The notes under the pieces are model-generated. The model did no database searches and was not told where the DNA came from. It was given only the letters and a program-made list of their open reading frames with translations. A stretch of DNA of 64,000 nt, taken from contig JBGCFG010000003.1 of assembly GCA_045106815.1 (NCBI GenBank), forward strand, positions 248,001 through 312,000, read 5' to 3'. This DNA is from JAUIAI01 sp045106815 (GTDB taxonomy: Bacteria > Pseudomonadota > Gammaproteobacteria > Burkholderiales > Burkholderiaceae_E). The position numbers and the translations under genes were made by a program. Below are positions 8,472 to 17,857 of the stretch, in pieces; the first letter of the stretch is position 1; each line of letters opens with the position of its first letter.

Positions 8472-10349
8472 TCAGCGTCCTATGGAGAGAAGAGCATCAA
8501 ACATGGTGTTTGCAGTAGAGATCACCCGCGCGGCGGCCTGATAGGCCTGCTGGTACTGCAACAGCCGAGCGGCTTCTTCGTCGAGATTCACACCTGATAC
8601 CGAGTCGCGGGTTGCCTGGGCACTGTTGTGCCAGAGATCAGACTGCTCGGCCAGGTTGTTGGCCGCCTGCGTTCTTGTACCAATGTCTCCGACCAGGCCA
8701 CTCACCGCATCATTGAGCGAGCGGCCATCGACCAGCCCGTCTTCACTCAGCGCGAGCAGCGCGCGCGCATTGCGGTTGTCTGCTGCTGGATCGGCCGTCG
8801 GCTTGATCGTCAGGGTGTCGCCCGGTTGAGGCGTACCGGCCATCTCCACGCTCCAGCCGTTAAACGTAACAGGCTGACCCGGCGTGTAAGTAACGCCAGT
8901 GGGGTTACCTGTCCCGCCACCGGTGACGTCGAATGTGTTGGGCCCCGTAAACGTGAGTGTCACTGGGGTGGTTGTATCAGGGCCCAGCGTATCGATTGCA
9001 AATGCAGCGACTTCAAGCGACCCGCGATTGCCCTCCCCCGTCACGGGAATGGCAGGAATAGCGTTTGCCCATTGCGCTGGTGAGCGCATGGCGAGACCAA
9101 AGCCGTCGGCCAATGAAGACCCCGATTGAATCGAGAACATGTCGCCCTCAGCCATCGCGCCTGAATCAAGTGTGATGGTGATGCCGTCGACCGTTTGTGG
9201 CAAACCGCCAAGCGTTGTGACCTGGCCATCTGACAAGCGCGTTAATTCGAGCTGGCCGCCATTGAGTTGCAGGTTGTAGTCTGACGCTTTGAGTGCTCGC
9301 CCGTCGTCAAGCGCAATTGAGATCGCCGCGGTACCGGTGTTGTCGGTCGCGCCGCGGGCTAAGGCTGTGCCAATAGTAAACAGCGGCTGACCCGGCTGCC
9401 CGTCAAAATCAAGCCCTTCTGCTTGCTGCTGGTTGTAACCCTCATACAGCGCGCCAGCCATTTGCCCAAGGCGCGAGCTAGCATCACGCAGATCTTCATT
9501 GTGAAACTTTACCAAGCCCGAGATGACACCGCCGCCGATTTCGTCATCGGGTATCGGCAGGTTACGTCCCTCGGTTTCAAGACTTAATCTGATTCGGCCC
9601 GGGTCGCGGCTATCGAATCCAATCGTAAAGGTCGAAGCCTCATCAGCAACCACGAGCGCATCGCCGGAACTTGAAAACAATGAAACCGTATTATTGTCAT
9701 TGATATGAGCAGCAACCTTTGTCGCCTGATTAATGCTCGTGATGAGCGAATCGCGCTGATCAAGCAGATCGTTCGGCGGATGAATGGAACCTGCCATACC
9801 GGCAATCCGGCCGTTAAGAGCAGCCAGTTCCTTCATTTGAATGTTGACCTGGGTGGCCGCGTCGCTGGCCTGGCGCATGACGTCTTCGCCCATACGCTCT
9901 ATTTCGGCATCTCCGTTGCTAATTGATTTGGCCAGTTCGCTTGCCCGCTGTAGCGAAACCGCGCGCGCCGCGTCATCAAACGGCTGATTAACCATATCAG
10001 CCAAACCTGCGTTAAAAGCACTGTAGCGTGCGCCAATTCCGCTGTCGGTATCAGCGAACAAACGGTCCAGACGGGCGAGCGATTCTGCTCGAGTCCGATC
10101 CTGCGCCAACGCAGAGCCGGCAGCCTGAAGCTCTCGCGCCAGAAATTGGTCGTACTGACGTTCAACCGTTTTGACGACAACGCCGCCACCAACGAAACCA
10201 CGTCCGGCCACCTCTCCTTCGCGTGCCGAGACAATCACTTCTTGTCGTGAAAAGCCAGGCGTAGAGGCGTTGGAAATATTGTGTGCGGTTGTCTGCATGC
10301 GCGTTTGCGCGGCTCTGAGTGCGGATGCACCAATATCCATCACGCCCAT
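8472..10349 (-). CDS. flgK: Flagellar hook-associated protein 1 FlgK
   Basis: First hook-filament junction protein, secreted by the flagellar export apparatus. The 625-residue product starts MGVMDIGASAL, with the rod/hook-family N-terminal motif HNISNASTPGFSRQEV, has a long variable middle, and ends in the conserved C-terminal helix (YQQAYQAAARVISTANTMFD). The frame is open to 10403, but the ATG at 10349 is preferred because GGAG lies about 8 bases upstream and the family motif begins there; this leaves 28 bases to flgJ. Length is at the upper end for the family. Confidence 0.95.
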   Translation of the reverse strand: MGVMDIGASALRAAQTRMQTTAHNISNASTPGFSRQEVIVSAREGEVAGRGFVGGGVVVKTVERQYDQFLARELQAAGSALAQDRTRAESLARLDRLFADTDSGIGARYSAFNAGLADMVNQPFDDAARAVSLQRASELAKSISNGDAEIERMGEDVMRQASDAATQVNIQMKELAALNGRIAGMAGSIHPPNDLLDQRDSLITSINQATKVAAHINDNNTVSLFSSSGDALVVADEASTFTIGFDSRDPGRIRLSLETEGRNLPIPDDEIGGGVISGLVKFHNEDLRDASSRLGQMAGALYEGYNQQQAEGLDFDGQPGQPLFTIGTALARGATDNTGTAAISIALDDGRALKASDYNLQLNGGQLELTRLSDGQVTTLGGLPQTVDGITITLDSGAMAEGDMFSIQSGSSLADGFGLAMRSPAQWANAIPAIPVTGEGNRGSLEVAAFAIDTLGPDTTTPVTLTFTGPNTFDVTGGGTGNPTGVTYTPGQPVTFNGWSVEMAGTPQPGDTLTIKPTADPAADNRNARALLALSEDGLVDGRSLNDAVSGLVGDIGTRTQAANNLAEQSDLWHNSAQATRDSVSGVNLDEEAARLLQYQQAYQAAARVISTANTMFDALLSIGR

Positions 10350-10377
10350 GAGAGTCTCCTGCCAGCCATCACTGATC

Positions 10378-11355
10378 TCATACCAGTTCCTGCTGAAGTT
10401 CAATCGTGCGTTGGATCACCCGCTGTAACTTATCCGCGTAGGCAGGATCAGTCGCATAGCCGGCCGACTGAAGCCCTTGCGCAAAGCTGGCTGGCGATGT
10501 GGCATTGAGCAACACGTTCTCATACCTCGGATGACGAGTCATTAAGTTGATCCAGTCATTAAAGGACTCTTCATAAGAGTTATAGGCTCGAAAATGATCG
10601 GTTTGCCGGACCTTATTGCCGTTTACGTACTCCGTGGTCATGACCTCTACTGTCTCACCCTGCCAGCGACTCCCAGCCTTGATGCCAAAGAGGTTGAAAG
10701 CAGGCCGACCATCCGCATGGCGCATTTCCCCCTTACCCCAGCCCGACTCAAGTGCCGCCTGACCCAGGATAAAAGAGGCAGGAACGCCAGTGGCTTGTTC
10801 TGCGGCCTTGGCATGGTCCCAAAGACGCTCAACGAAGCGTCCTTCGCGCGTCGTCGGCTGCGCACCCCGACCGGCAGCCAGTGCTTCGGCAAGCGCGGCA
10901 GGCATCGCATTTGATGAGATGTCTTGCGAATTTATCGCTGCGTTTGATTGGTTCCGTTGAATCTGACCGACGGTTGTGCCGGCAAGACTTGCCGTGCGAT
11001 CGGCACGAAATGACAACAGTGACGGAGCGCCTTGTGGCGCCATGACATCTGGTGTTTTACCCTCGGGCATATAGTGCGAAAGGTGACGAACCAAGGTGTC
11101 AGTCAGTCCACCGGGCTGGCCAACCATATGAGTGGATAGCCGATCATCGAGCATCTCTTGTGCCATTTTCTCACCGGCACTGCCCGTGATTCCTCCTTGC
11201 GGAATCGATGCTCGCATGGTCTTTAAAAGTTGGCGCATAAAGAGCGCTTCAAACTGCTCGGCAGCCTGGCGAACGGCCTCACGCGGATTCTCTCCCGCCT
11301 GACGGCGAAGAGAATTCAGCGAGCGCGCGTCAACACCCAGACCACCGCTATCCAT
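10378..11355 (-). CDS. flgJ: Flagellar rod assembly protein/muramidase FlgJ
   Basis: Periplasmic rod cap and peptidoglycan hydrolase that opens the wall for rod growth. The 325 residues contain the N-terminal rod-binding domain (AAEQFEALFMRQLLKTMR, about 30-50) and a C-terminal glucosaminidase-type domain (about 165-325) with the catalytic-glutamate segment QAALESGWGKGE. The single-domain FlgJ of some bacteria lacks this second part, so this is the bifunctional form. The ATG shares one base with the flgI stop (TGATG), indicating translational coupling. Confidence 0.95.
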   Translation of the reverse strand: MDSGGLGVDARSLNSLRRQAGENPREAVRQAAEQFEALFMRQLLKTMRASIPQGGITGSAGEKMAQEMLDDRLSTHMVGQPGGLTDTLVRHLSHYMPEGKTPDVMAPQGAPSLLSFRADRTASLAGTTVGQIQRNQSNAAINSQDISSNAMPAALAEALAAGRGAQPTTREGRFVERLWDHAKAAEQATGVPASFILGQAALESGWGKGEMRHADGRPAFNLFGIKAGSRWQGETVEVMTTEYVNGNKVRQTDHFRAYNSYEESFNDWINLMTRHPRYENVLLNATSPASFAQGLQSAGYATDPAYADKLQRVIQRTIELQQELV

Positions 11356-12509
11356 CAGATAATCTCCAGTTCAGCCTTTAAGGAACCAGCCGCCTTGAGG
11401 GCCTGCAAAATGGCGATCAGATCCTGTGAAGTCGCACCAAGCGCATTGAGAGCCTTAACAACGTCCGCCAGTTGGGCGGCCCCCTCCATCAACATAAGGC
11501 CACCGCCATCTTGCTCGATCGAAATGTCTGCTCTATCGGCAACCACCGTCTGACCTTGAGAAAAAGGCGGCGGCTGGCTGACTAGCGGATCCGAAGCAAT
11601 CGTGACTGACAAATTCCCGTGTGCAACGGCTGAAACTGCCAGTTCAACTGCCTGATTCATCACAACCGAACCGGTGCGCGCATTCACAATCACACGAGCC
11701 ACTGGTCTAACGGTTGAAACATTCAGATTTTCGATTTCGGCCATGAACGCCACTCGGCGACTTGGATCGGGCGGCATCTGGACGCGAATCACCCGCGCAT
11801 CCAGTGCCTCGGCAGGAGGCAATCCGTCGTAGGTCTGAATTTGCTGGTTGATCGCGTCCACGACTGCCCGAGCAGTCGAAAAATCTGTTCGCTTTAGTTC
11901 AAGGTGAATCGCATCATCGGCAAGCACCGCGTTGGGTACCTCACGTTCAACAGATGCGCCGCCGGGCACTCGACCAGCACTTAAGTGGTTAATCTGAACC
12001 GAACTGCCGCCAGCGTTCGCGCCTGCCCCGGCAACGACAACGTTTCCCTGCGCCATGGCATAGACCTGATTATCGGCTCCCCGCAATGGCGTCAGCAGCA
12101 AGGTTCCGCCGCGTAGACTCTTCGCATTGCCAAGCGAGGAGACTGTCACATCAATCGGCTGACCAGGTCGGGCGTACGCAGGTAGTACCGCTGTCACCAT
12201 CACGGCAGCTGTATTTTTGAGTTGCGGTGAAACCCCTGGCGGCAACTGGATACCCAGTTGCGACAACATGGATTGGACACTTTGTGAAGTAAATGGCGCC
12301 TGAGCGGTCTGGTCACCACTGCCGTCGAGGCCGACTACGATCCCGTAGCCTAGCAATTGATTGGATCGAACGCCCTGCACGGTGGCCAGCTCTTTTATTC
12401 GCTCGGCCATGACACTAGCCGAGGGCGCTAGCAGAAGCGCTAACCCGATTACGAGAGTTAACCCTAGCCTGATCGGCCCGGGCAGTATTGGATGTTGGGC
12501 GCTCATCAT
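11355..12509 (-). CDS. flgI: Flagellar P-ring protein FlgI
   Basis: Builds the P ring around the rod in the peptidoglycan layer. The 384-residue precursor has a Sec signal peptide with hydrophobic core LGLTLVIGLALLLA and cleavage probably after SVMA, then the family start RIKELATVQGVRSNQLLGYGIVVGLDGSGD. Two adjacent ATG codons (12509, 12506) overlap the flgH stop; a start at 12545 would overlap flgH by 40 bases and is less likely. Confidence 0.95.
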   Translation of the reverse strand: MMSAQHPILPGPIRLGLTLVIGLALLLAPSASVMAERIKELATVQGVRSNQLLGYGIVVGLDGSGDQTAQAPFTSQSVQSMLSQLGIQLPPGVSPQLKNTAAVMVTAVLPAYARPGQPIDVTVSSLGNAKSLRGGTLLLTPLRGADNQVYAMAQGNVVVAGAGANAGGSSVQINHLSAGRVPGGASVEREVPNAVLADDAIHLELKRTDFSTARAVVDAINQQIQTYDGLPPAEALDARVIRVQMPPDPSRRVAFMAEIENLNVSTVRPVARVIVNARTGSVVMNQAVELAVSAVAHGNLSVTIASDPLVSQPPPFSQGQTVVADRADISIEQDGGGLMLMEGAAQLADVVKALNALGATSQDLIAILQALKAAGSLKAELEII

Positions 12510-13198
12510 AACGGCAGGAAGTTCAGGAAGAATCGGGACAACCACCCCATCACCTGAGCTTCTCCGTTCTGACCGCGACCACGGAAATCCAGTCGAGCAT
12601 CAGCTACTTTGCTTGAGAGCACTTCATTCTCAGGCGAAATAGAGTCTGGACTCACAATGCCTGAAAAACGCAACACATCAACGTTGCCGTTCAGGCCAAT
12701 CTGCTTCTCGCCCGCAACATGGAGATTACCGTTCCCAAGAACTTCGATCACTGTGACGGTGATGTCTCCAGAGAACACGTTGTCACTGCCGGTCTCGCCC
12801 TGACCTTCAAATTGATTTTGCGAATTCCCACCAAGTGTTGTCTTGGCAAGATCCCCAGCAGAGATGAACGGCAGTGCCGAAATTGAACCGTTTAATGCCC
12901 CACTTTTGCTAACGCTACTGTTTGAGCTTTGCGATGCAGTCGTTTTTTCTGCGATTTTGATGAGTAGGATATCGCCGGGGTGCCTCGCGCGACGGTTCTC
13001 AAACATCGGACGAAAATTACTACTCGCGTAAATAGCACCTGGCTTGGGTGGCTCCGGCGCTGCTGTCTGCGCGGCCACCGGGCGAACCGTCGGTTGGCTT
13101 GCTATCTGCACCGAGGGCGACATGAAGCCGCATCCGGTCAATAGCAGAGCCACACTGATGAGCACACTTCTAAGGAAGCCCAAAGGCATCTGGGTCAT
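12506..13198 (-). CDS. flgH: Flagellar L-ring lipoprotein FlgH
   Basis: Outer-membrane lipoprotein forming the L ring. The 230-residue precursor has a lipoprotein signal peptide with lipobox LLTGC (Cys23 would be acylated) and the conserved C-terminal part (RFSGIVSPDSIS, VADARLDFRGRG). AGGAG lies at a good distance before the ATG. It is 28 bases downstream of flgG and overlaps flgI by four bases. Confidence 0.95.
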   Translation of the reverse strand: MTQMPLGFLRSVLISVALLLTGCGFMSPSVQIASQPTVRPVAAQTAAPEPPKPGAIYASSNFRPMFENRRARHPGDILLIKIAEKTTASQSSNSSVSKSGALNGSISALPFISAGDLAKTTLGGNSQNQFEGQGETGSDNVFSGDITVTVIEVLGNGNLHVAGEKQIGLNGNVDVLRFSGIVSPDSISPENEVLSSKVADARLDFRGRGQNGEAQVMGWLSRFFLNFLPL

Positions 13199-13226
13199 CG
13201 TTGTTCTCCTAAGCTGGCAACAGGCA

Positions 13227-14009
13227 TCAGAGCTGGCTCAAACGTGCGAGCATCTGATCGCTGGTAGAGATCGCCTTGGAGTTAATTTCGTAGGCGCGCT
13301 GCGTTTGAATCATCGCAACCAGTTCCTCGACAACATTGACGTTGGAAGTCTCGACAAAGCCCTGATTGATCGTGCCAGCGCCGATGAGACCGGGCGTTGC
13401 AATCACAGGATTCCCTGACGCCCCTGTCTCGGCATACATGTTCTGACCTTTGGGATCCAATCCAGCCGGATTCGCAAAGACGGCCAGCTGAACCTGACCC
13501 AACTGCACCGGTACCGGGTTACCAATCACAATAGCGGTGACCGTACCGTCTTTGCCGACCGTAATCTTCTCGGTATCGGCTGGCACCACCATAGGAGGCG
13601 ATATCGGATAACCGTTCGCATTCACAACCTGTCCTTGTCCATCCACCCTGAAAGACCCATCACGGGTATAGCCGGTAGACCCATCAGGCAATGCGAGCGG
13701 AAAAAATCCATTGCCGCTGATCGCCATGTCGAGTGGATTACCCGATTCCTGCAGGCCACCCTGTGTAAAGATGCGGCTGGTCGCCACCGGTCTCACGCCG
13801 GTGCCGAGCTGCAATCCGGTTGGCAAAGTCGTTTGCTGCGTGGTCTGCCCTCCCGCCTGGCGGATGTTTTGATAGAGCAAGTCCTCAAACTGTGCATGAG
13901 AACGCTTAAAACCAGTCGTCGAGACGTTAGCCAGGTTGTGCGATATCGCGTCAAGTTGCGTTTGCTGGGCATTTAACCCGGTCTTGGCAATCCATAGTGA
14001 TCTAAACAT
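13227..14009 (-). CDS. flgG: Flagellar distal rod protein FlgG
   Basis: Main distal-rod subunit, secreted through the flagellar export gate. The 260 residues match the family length: the N-terminal rod motif LDAISHNLANVSTTGFKRS, the bodies shared with FlgE and FlgF (GNPLDMAISGNGFF), and the C-terminal helix NVNVVEELVAMIQTQRAYEINSKAI. AGGAG is six bases before the ATG, and flgF ends nine bases upstream. Confidence 0.96.
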   Translation of the reverse strand: MFRSLWIAKTGLNAQQTQLDAISHNLANVSTTGFKRSHAQFEDLLYQNIRQAGGQTTQQTTLPTGLQLGTGVRPVATSRIFTQGGLQESGNPLDMAISGNGFFPLALPDGSTGYTRDGSFRVDGQGQVVNANGYPISPPMVVPADTEKITVGKDGTVTAIVIGNPVPVQLGQVQLAVFANPAGLDPKGQNMYAETGASGNPVIATPGLIGAGTINQGFVETSNVNVVEELVAMIQTQRAYEINSKAISTSDQMLARLSQL

Positions 14010-14018
14010 TCATTTCTC

Positions 14019-14756
14019 CTAGCTACCACGCGCCAGAATCGACGCGGCGCGAGTTTCGTTGGCCTCAGCGTTCTGGATCATGCGCATCTGCATTTCGAAT
14101 TGCCGGGAGACGGCGATCATCCCAACCATTGACTCGACAACATTCACATTACTGCCCTCCAGCGCGCCGCTTACCACTCTGACCTCTGCGTCGGCAGGCG
14201 GCTGCGCATCGCCGCGCATCTGATGCAGGCCATTGCCCAGCTTTTTCATGTCAGCAATGGGCGGATTCACCAGCTTGAGCTGGCCGATTACGACTGGCGG
14301 ATCGATGCCAATTTGAGTCGATAGCGTGCCATCCTCACCAACGAGCACTTGCGCATTCGGCGGCATCACAATCGGGCCTCCGGTACCAACCACCGGCCTG
14401 CCGGCCTGGGTTTGCAACGTGCCATCCCCTCCGGTCACAAAAGCGCCATTGCGGGTGTAGAGCTCTTCACCGTCTTCACCCTCAACTGCAAACCACCCTT
14501 CGCCCCGGATCGCCATGTCGAGTGGCGAATCGGTTTGCCTGATCGGACCAACCGTTGAGTCGATCCCGGCATTTGCCTCCAGCGCAAATACGCGAGTCGT
14601 CGCAGAACCTTCAGCGCGCAAAGGGACAGCCCGAAAGGCTTCAAGATCTGCCTTGAAGCCATCAGTACTCGCATTGGCCAGATTGTTACTTAGCGCATGC
14701 TGGCGCAACTCGAGCGCTTTCGCGCCCGACATGGCCGTATAAATCATCCGATCCAT
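14019..14756 (-). CDS. flgF: Flagellar proximal rod protein FlgF
   Basis: Proximal rod subunit. The 245 residues begin MDRMIYTAMSGAKALELRQ, carry HALSNNLANASTDGFKADL and end with the rod/hook C-terminal helix (NVNVVESMVGMIAVSRQFEMQ). It is shorter and more divergent than FlgG, as usual for FlgF, and lies between flgE and flgG in the standard order. Confidence 0.95.
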   Translation of the reverse strand: MDRMIYTAMSGAKALELRQHALSNNLANASTDGFKADLEAFRAVPLRAEGSATTRVFALEANAGIDSTVGPIRQTDSPLDMAIRGEGWFAVEGEDGEELYTRNGAFVTGGDGTLQTQAGRPVVGTGGPIVMPPNAQVLVGEDGTLSTQIGIDPPVVIGQLKLVNPPIADMKKLGNGLHQMRGDAQPPADAEVRVVSGALEGSNVNVVESMVGMIAVSRQFEMQMRMIQNAEANETRAASILARGS

Positions 14757-14787
14757 GTTCCGGGCTCCGTCAGATCAAATCGATGGT

Positions 14788-16002
14788 TTATCGCAGATTC
14801 ACAATGGTCTGCAGAATCTGATCCTGCGCTTTGACCGTTTGCGCGTTTGCCTGATAAGAGCGCTGGGCGATGATCATGCTAACGAGTTCACCGGTCAGAT
14901 CGACATTGGATTGCTCAAGCGTGCCCGACTGGATCGCGCCTAACGCGCCGGTCCCCGGCGCCCCAACAACCGGTGTTCCAGATTGCGAGCTTTCAATCCA
15001 GGCATTCCCCCCAACGGACACCAGGCCCTGAGGATTGGCAAAATCAGTCAGTGCAATCTGGCCTTGAGAGCGACTTTCACCATTGGTATAACGCGCCTGC
15101 ACCCGACCATCCGCTTCGATATTGAATCCACTCAAACGACCAGTTGTGAATCCGTCCTGCTCAAGTTCATTAACACCGAAGGCTGAACCGAATTGCACCA
15201 CCTGACCAAGATCAGCTTCAAGCGCAATGTTGACGCCGGCGGCGGTTGGTACGGTGATCGCCATGGGCTGCGGTGACGCCACCGCATCCAGTCGGCCGTC
15301 GGCGCCAAATGTCAACTGACCGACAGGTGCCGCTCCGATAGCTACGCCATCGGCCGCTGCATACACATCCCACTGATTATCTGCCGTTTTTCGGAAGAAC
15401 ATTGCCAGACTTGTGTCACGCCCTTGCTGATCAAACACATCCAGCGAAGTCGCCGAGTTATACGACTCGGTGTCCTGAATATCGAATGGGACTGCAGGAA
15501 CCGCATCGCGGGTATCCAGATTCATGACCGCGCGCAGGTTTTCAGTCTGCCTGGGCTCGATATCGGCGCTTGAAATTCGAATTGGCTGAGCAGCAGCGGG
15601 CTGAACCTCGCCATTTAAGTCAACCGGATAGCCGGTCAGGCGATGGCCTTTCCCACTAACGATAAACCCTTGGTTGTCGAGTTTGAATTGCCCGTTACGG
15701 GTATAGCTCACCTCGCCTGTTTCGTTTTGAACACGAAAGAACCCCGCCCCGTTGACAGCCATATCCAAGGGATTGCTGCTTTGAGTCAGATCTCCCTGGC
15801 TAAATTGCTGAGTCACCTGAGCAACTTGTACGCCCAACCCTGAGAAGCCACTCCCGGAGCCTCTCGCACTTGCAAACACATCGGCAAACTCAGCGCGTGA
15901 GGCTTTGGCACCGACTGTATTGGCGTTGGCAATGTTGTGACCGATCACATCGAGATTACGCGACGATGCGCCAAGACCACTTAATCCATGTTGGAAACCC
16001 AT
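14788..16002 (-). CDS. flgE: Flagellar hook protein FlgE
   Basis: Subunit of the hook, the universal joint between rod and filament. The 404 residues have the N-terminal helix (GLSGLGASSRNLDVIGHNIANANTVG), the SNPLDMAVNGAGFF segment, a variable surface region near 160-300 and the C-terminal helix ending in QILQTIVNLR. GGAG lies about 10 bases before the ATG. It is 31 bases downstream of flgD, which encodes its assembly cap. Confidence 0.96.
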   Translation of the reverse strand: MGFQHGLSGLGASSRNLDVIGHNIANANTVGAKASRAEFADVFASARGSGSGFSGLGVQVAQVTQQFSQGDLTQSSNPLDMAVNGAGFFRVQNETGEVSYTRNGQFKLDNQGFIVSGKGHRLTGYPVDLNGEVQPAAAQPIRISSADIEPRQTENLRAVMNLDTRDAVPAVPFDIQDTESYNSATSLDVFDQQGRDTSLAMFFRKTADNQWDVYAAADGVAIGAAPVGQLTFGADGRLDAVASPQPMAITVPTAAGVNIALEADLGQVVQFGSAFGVNELEQDGFTTGRLSGFNIEADGRVQARYTNGESRSQGQIALTDFANPQGLVSVGGNAWIESSQSGTPVVGAPGTGALGAIQSGTLEQSNVDLTGELVSMIIAQRSYQANAQTVKAQDQILQTIVNLR

Positions 16003-16033
16003 TTTCTCAATACTCCATTTTTGATGCTAGTAA

Positions 16034-16828
16034 TCAAAAGACGCCAAGAATTTTGTCCGCCGCAATCGTTACTCCGTTTGCAAGGCGATAACTCAAGGCA
16101 TCACCGTTCGAGGTCACGCCCGTCACGGTTGTGGCTGCCAGTGGAGCAGCAACTTGCGGACCTGCATCAGTCTGGCCAACGACCTGCATGCGGTACTTAC
16201 CCGCATCCAGCGCATTACCATCTTGATCAAGCCCGTCCCACTCAAATGTCACCAAACCAGCGGCCTGGGGACCTAAATCGATCGTTTTAACGACTGATCC
16301 GTCGTTGCCATAAATCTCTGCCTGTACCGCTGATGCATCACTGTTAAGGCGGGCACCGGCAAAGACCTGTTGTTCAACTGCGTTGCTCAGTTCGAGTTGA
16401 TCGCCCGAGACCAACACCTGGCGGTCAATCATCACAGCGCCATCGACAGGACTGTTGCTCTGCGTACGGCCAAGCAACTGGGTCATCGTTTTGTTCAAAT
16501 CTTCAATACCGCTCACAGTGCTGATCTGAGCGAGCTGGGTTGTCACCTCCGAATTCTCGAGCGGGTTGAGCGGATCCTGGTTGTTCATCTGCGCTAGTAG
16601 CAAGGTTAGAAACTGATCCTGAGTCGCCGCCGAATCACCAGCCTGTTCAGCCAGTGCGGTCTGCGCCGACACCGGGCTCTCCGAATTCTCGACCCGGCTG
16701 TTTTCGACAATCGTCGCGAACAGTTGCGCATTCTCTTGTTCCGTTCGAGCATTTTGCATACGCGAGCCGAGTGGATTGACAGTCAGAGGGTTGGGAATTG
16801 CGCTTTGTTGATTAGTGTTCAGTTCCAT
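16034..16828 (-). CDS. flgD: Flagellar hook cap/assembly scaffold FlgD
   Basis: Forms the temporary cap under which FlgE polymerises. The 264 residues contain the conserved FlgD core QDQFLTLLLAQMNNQDPLNPLENSE (about 75-99) followed by a beta-rich Ig-like region (TFEWDGLDQDGNALDAGKY). A Gln/Asn/Glu-rich N-terminal tail precedes it. It sits in the order flgC-flgD-flgE, 35 bases from flgC. Confidence 0.95.
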   Translation of the reverse strand: MELNTNQQSAIPNPLTVNPLGSRMQNARTEQENAQLFATIVENSRVENSESPVSAQTALAEQAGDSAATQDQFLTLLLAQMNNQDPLNPLENSEVTTQLAQISTVSGIEDLNKTMTQLLGRTQSNSPVDGAVMIDRQVLVSGDQLELSNAVEQQVFAGARLNSDASAVQAEIYGNDGSVVKTIDLGPQAAGLVTFEWDGLDQDGNALDAGKYRMQVVGQTDAGPQVAAPLAATTVTGVTSNGDALSYRLANGVTIAADKILGVF

Positions 16829-16863
16829 GCGTTTGACTCATTTGGGCCGACTCTCAGCGGCAT

Positions 16864-17265
16864 TTACTGACCCATCTGCAGTGTTTTCATCATCAACTGC
16901 TGGGTTGTATTCATAATTTCAACGTTGTTCTGGTATGAGCGTGAAGCGGAAATCATGTTCACCATCTCTTCCACCGGATTCACGTTGCTGGTCGTCACAA
17001 AGCCTTGTTCGTCAGCGAGCGGGTGCTTCGGGTCGTACAAACGTTTTCCGGGCACTTCGCTTTCGACGATATCGGTGACCGCTACGCCACCCGGAGTTTG
17101 CTGATCAGCCTGAGCCGTAAAGATCACCTGGCGCGCCTGATAAGGCTTGCCATCCGGCCCTGCAACACTGTCGGCGTTCGCCAGGTTTGATGCGACAACG
17201 TTCAAGCGCTGGCTTTGCGCATTCATCGCGCTGCCTGCAATGGAGAAGATTCGATCAAGTGCCAT
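16864..17265 (-). CDS. flgC: Flagellar proximal rod protein FlgC
   Basis: Proximal rod subunit of normal size (133 residues). It has the rod motif LNVVASNLANADSVAGPDG and the C-terminal segment SNVNPVEEMVNMISASRSYQNN. The ATG is 12 bases after the flgB stop, so the two are co-transcribed. Confidence 0.95.
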   Translation of the reverse strand: MALDRIFSIAGSAMNAQSQRLNVVASNLANADSVAGPDGKPYQARQVIFTAQADQQTPGGVAVTDIVESEVPGKRLYDPKHPLADEQGFVTTSNVNPVEEMVNMISASRSYQNNVEIMNTTQQLMMKTLQMGQ

Positions 17266-17277
17266 GGTCTGACTCCG

Positions 17278-17727
17278 TTATTCGCCGCGAATCGCGCTTA
17301 AGGTTCTGCGAACATTGCCGTTAATGAATCGGAGCGCAGCTTCATAGCGCAGCGAATTCTCTGCAAAGTTAGCTCGCTCCATATCGAGGTTGACGGTATT
17401 GCCGTCCAGGGATGCCTGATCGGCTGTCCGGAACTTTAGTGTCGTCAAGCTCGCCGCATTTTCACCACCCCGCGTTGTTGTAGACATGTGCCTGGGGTCG
17501 GTGGTTAGAACCGACGCCTGGCCACGGCCGTCCAAGTTAGCGTGACCCGATGCGCTGGTCTGAGACTTCAACTGGCTGGCGAGTGCATCGGAGAAATTAA
17601 AGTCGCGCGCCTTGAACCCCGGCGTGTCAGCATTGGCAATATTGCTGGACAACACCTGCTGACGCTGGGCGCGCAAGGTAAGCGCCTTTGCGTGAAAATC
17701 AATGCCTGAGGTGAGCTTGTCTAACAT
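17278..17727 (-). CDS. flgB: Flagellar proximal rod protein FlgB
   Basis: First gene of the flgBCDEFGHIJKL operon and a proximal rod subunit. The 149 residues start MLDKLTSGIDFHAKALTLRAQRQ and carry the rod motif VLSSNIANADTPGFKARDFNF. The frame is open to 17778, but those extra residues do not belong to the family; the ATG at 17727 is chosen for its match to FlgB N-termini, although no strong ribosome binding site precedes it. It is divergent from flgA. Confidence 0.95.
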   Translation of the reverse strand: MLDKLTSGIDFHAKALTLRAQRQQVLSSNIANADTPGFKARDFNFSDALASQLKSQTSASGHANLDGRGQASVLTTDPRHMSTTTRGGENAASLTTLKFRTADQASLDGNTVNLDMERANFAENSLRYEAALRFINGNVRRTLSAIRGE

Positions 17728-17857
17728 CTTGTTGAACCGGCTATGAGGGGAACATGCCGATCGTGACAGGCCTTGCAAAAACTTAAGCGACGAAAAGCGC
17801 TGTGCAACTGACGTTGTTTGAACCCGGGCGACCCTAAAGTTTGCCTATTCTGTCGCC
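17728..17857. promoter_or_regulatory. Divergent flgB/flgA control region
   Basis: 130 bases between the start codons of flgB (minus) and flgA (plus). By position it should hold the FlhDC-dependent class 2 promoters of both operons, but I could not assign an FlhDC box with confidence. A TAAAGTTT sequence at 17835-17842 resembles a sigma28 -35, but its -10 would overlap the flgA ATG. Confidence 0.5.
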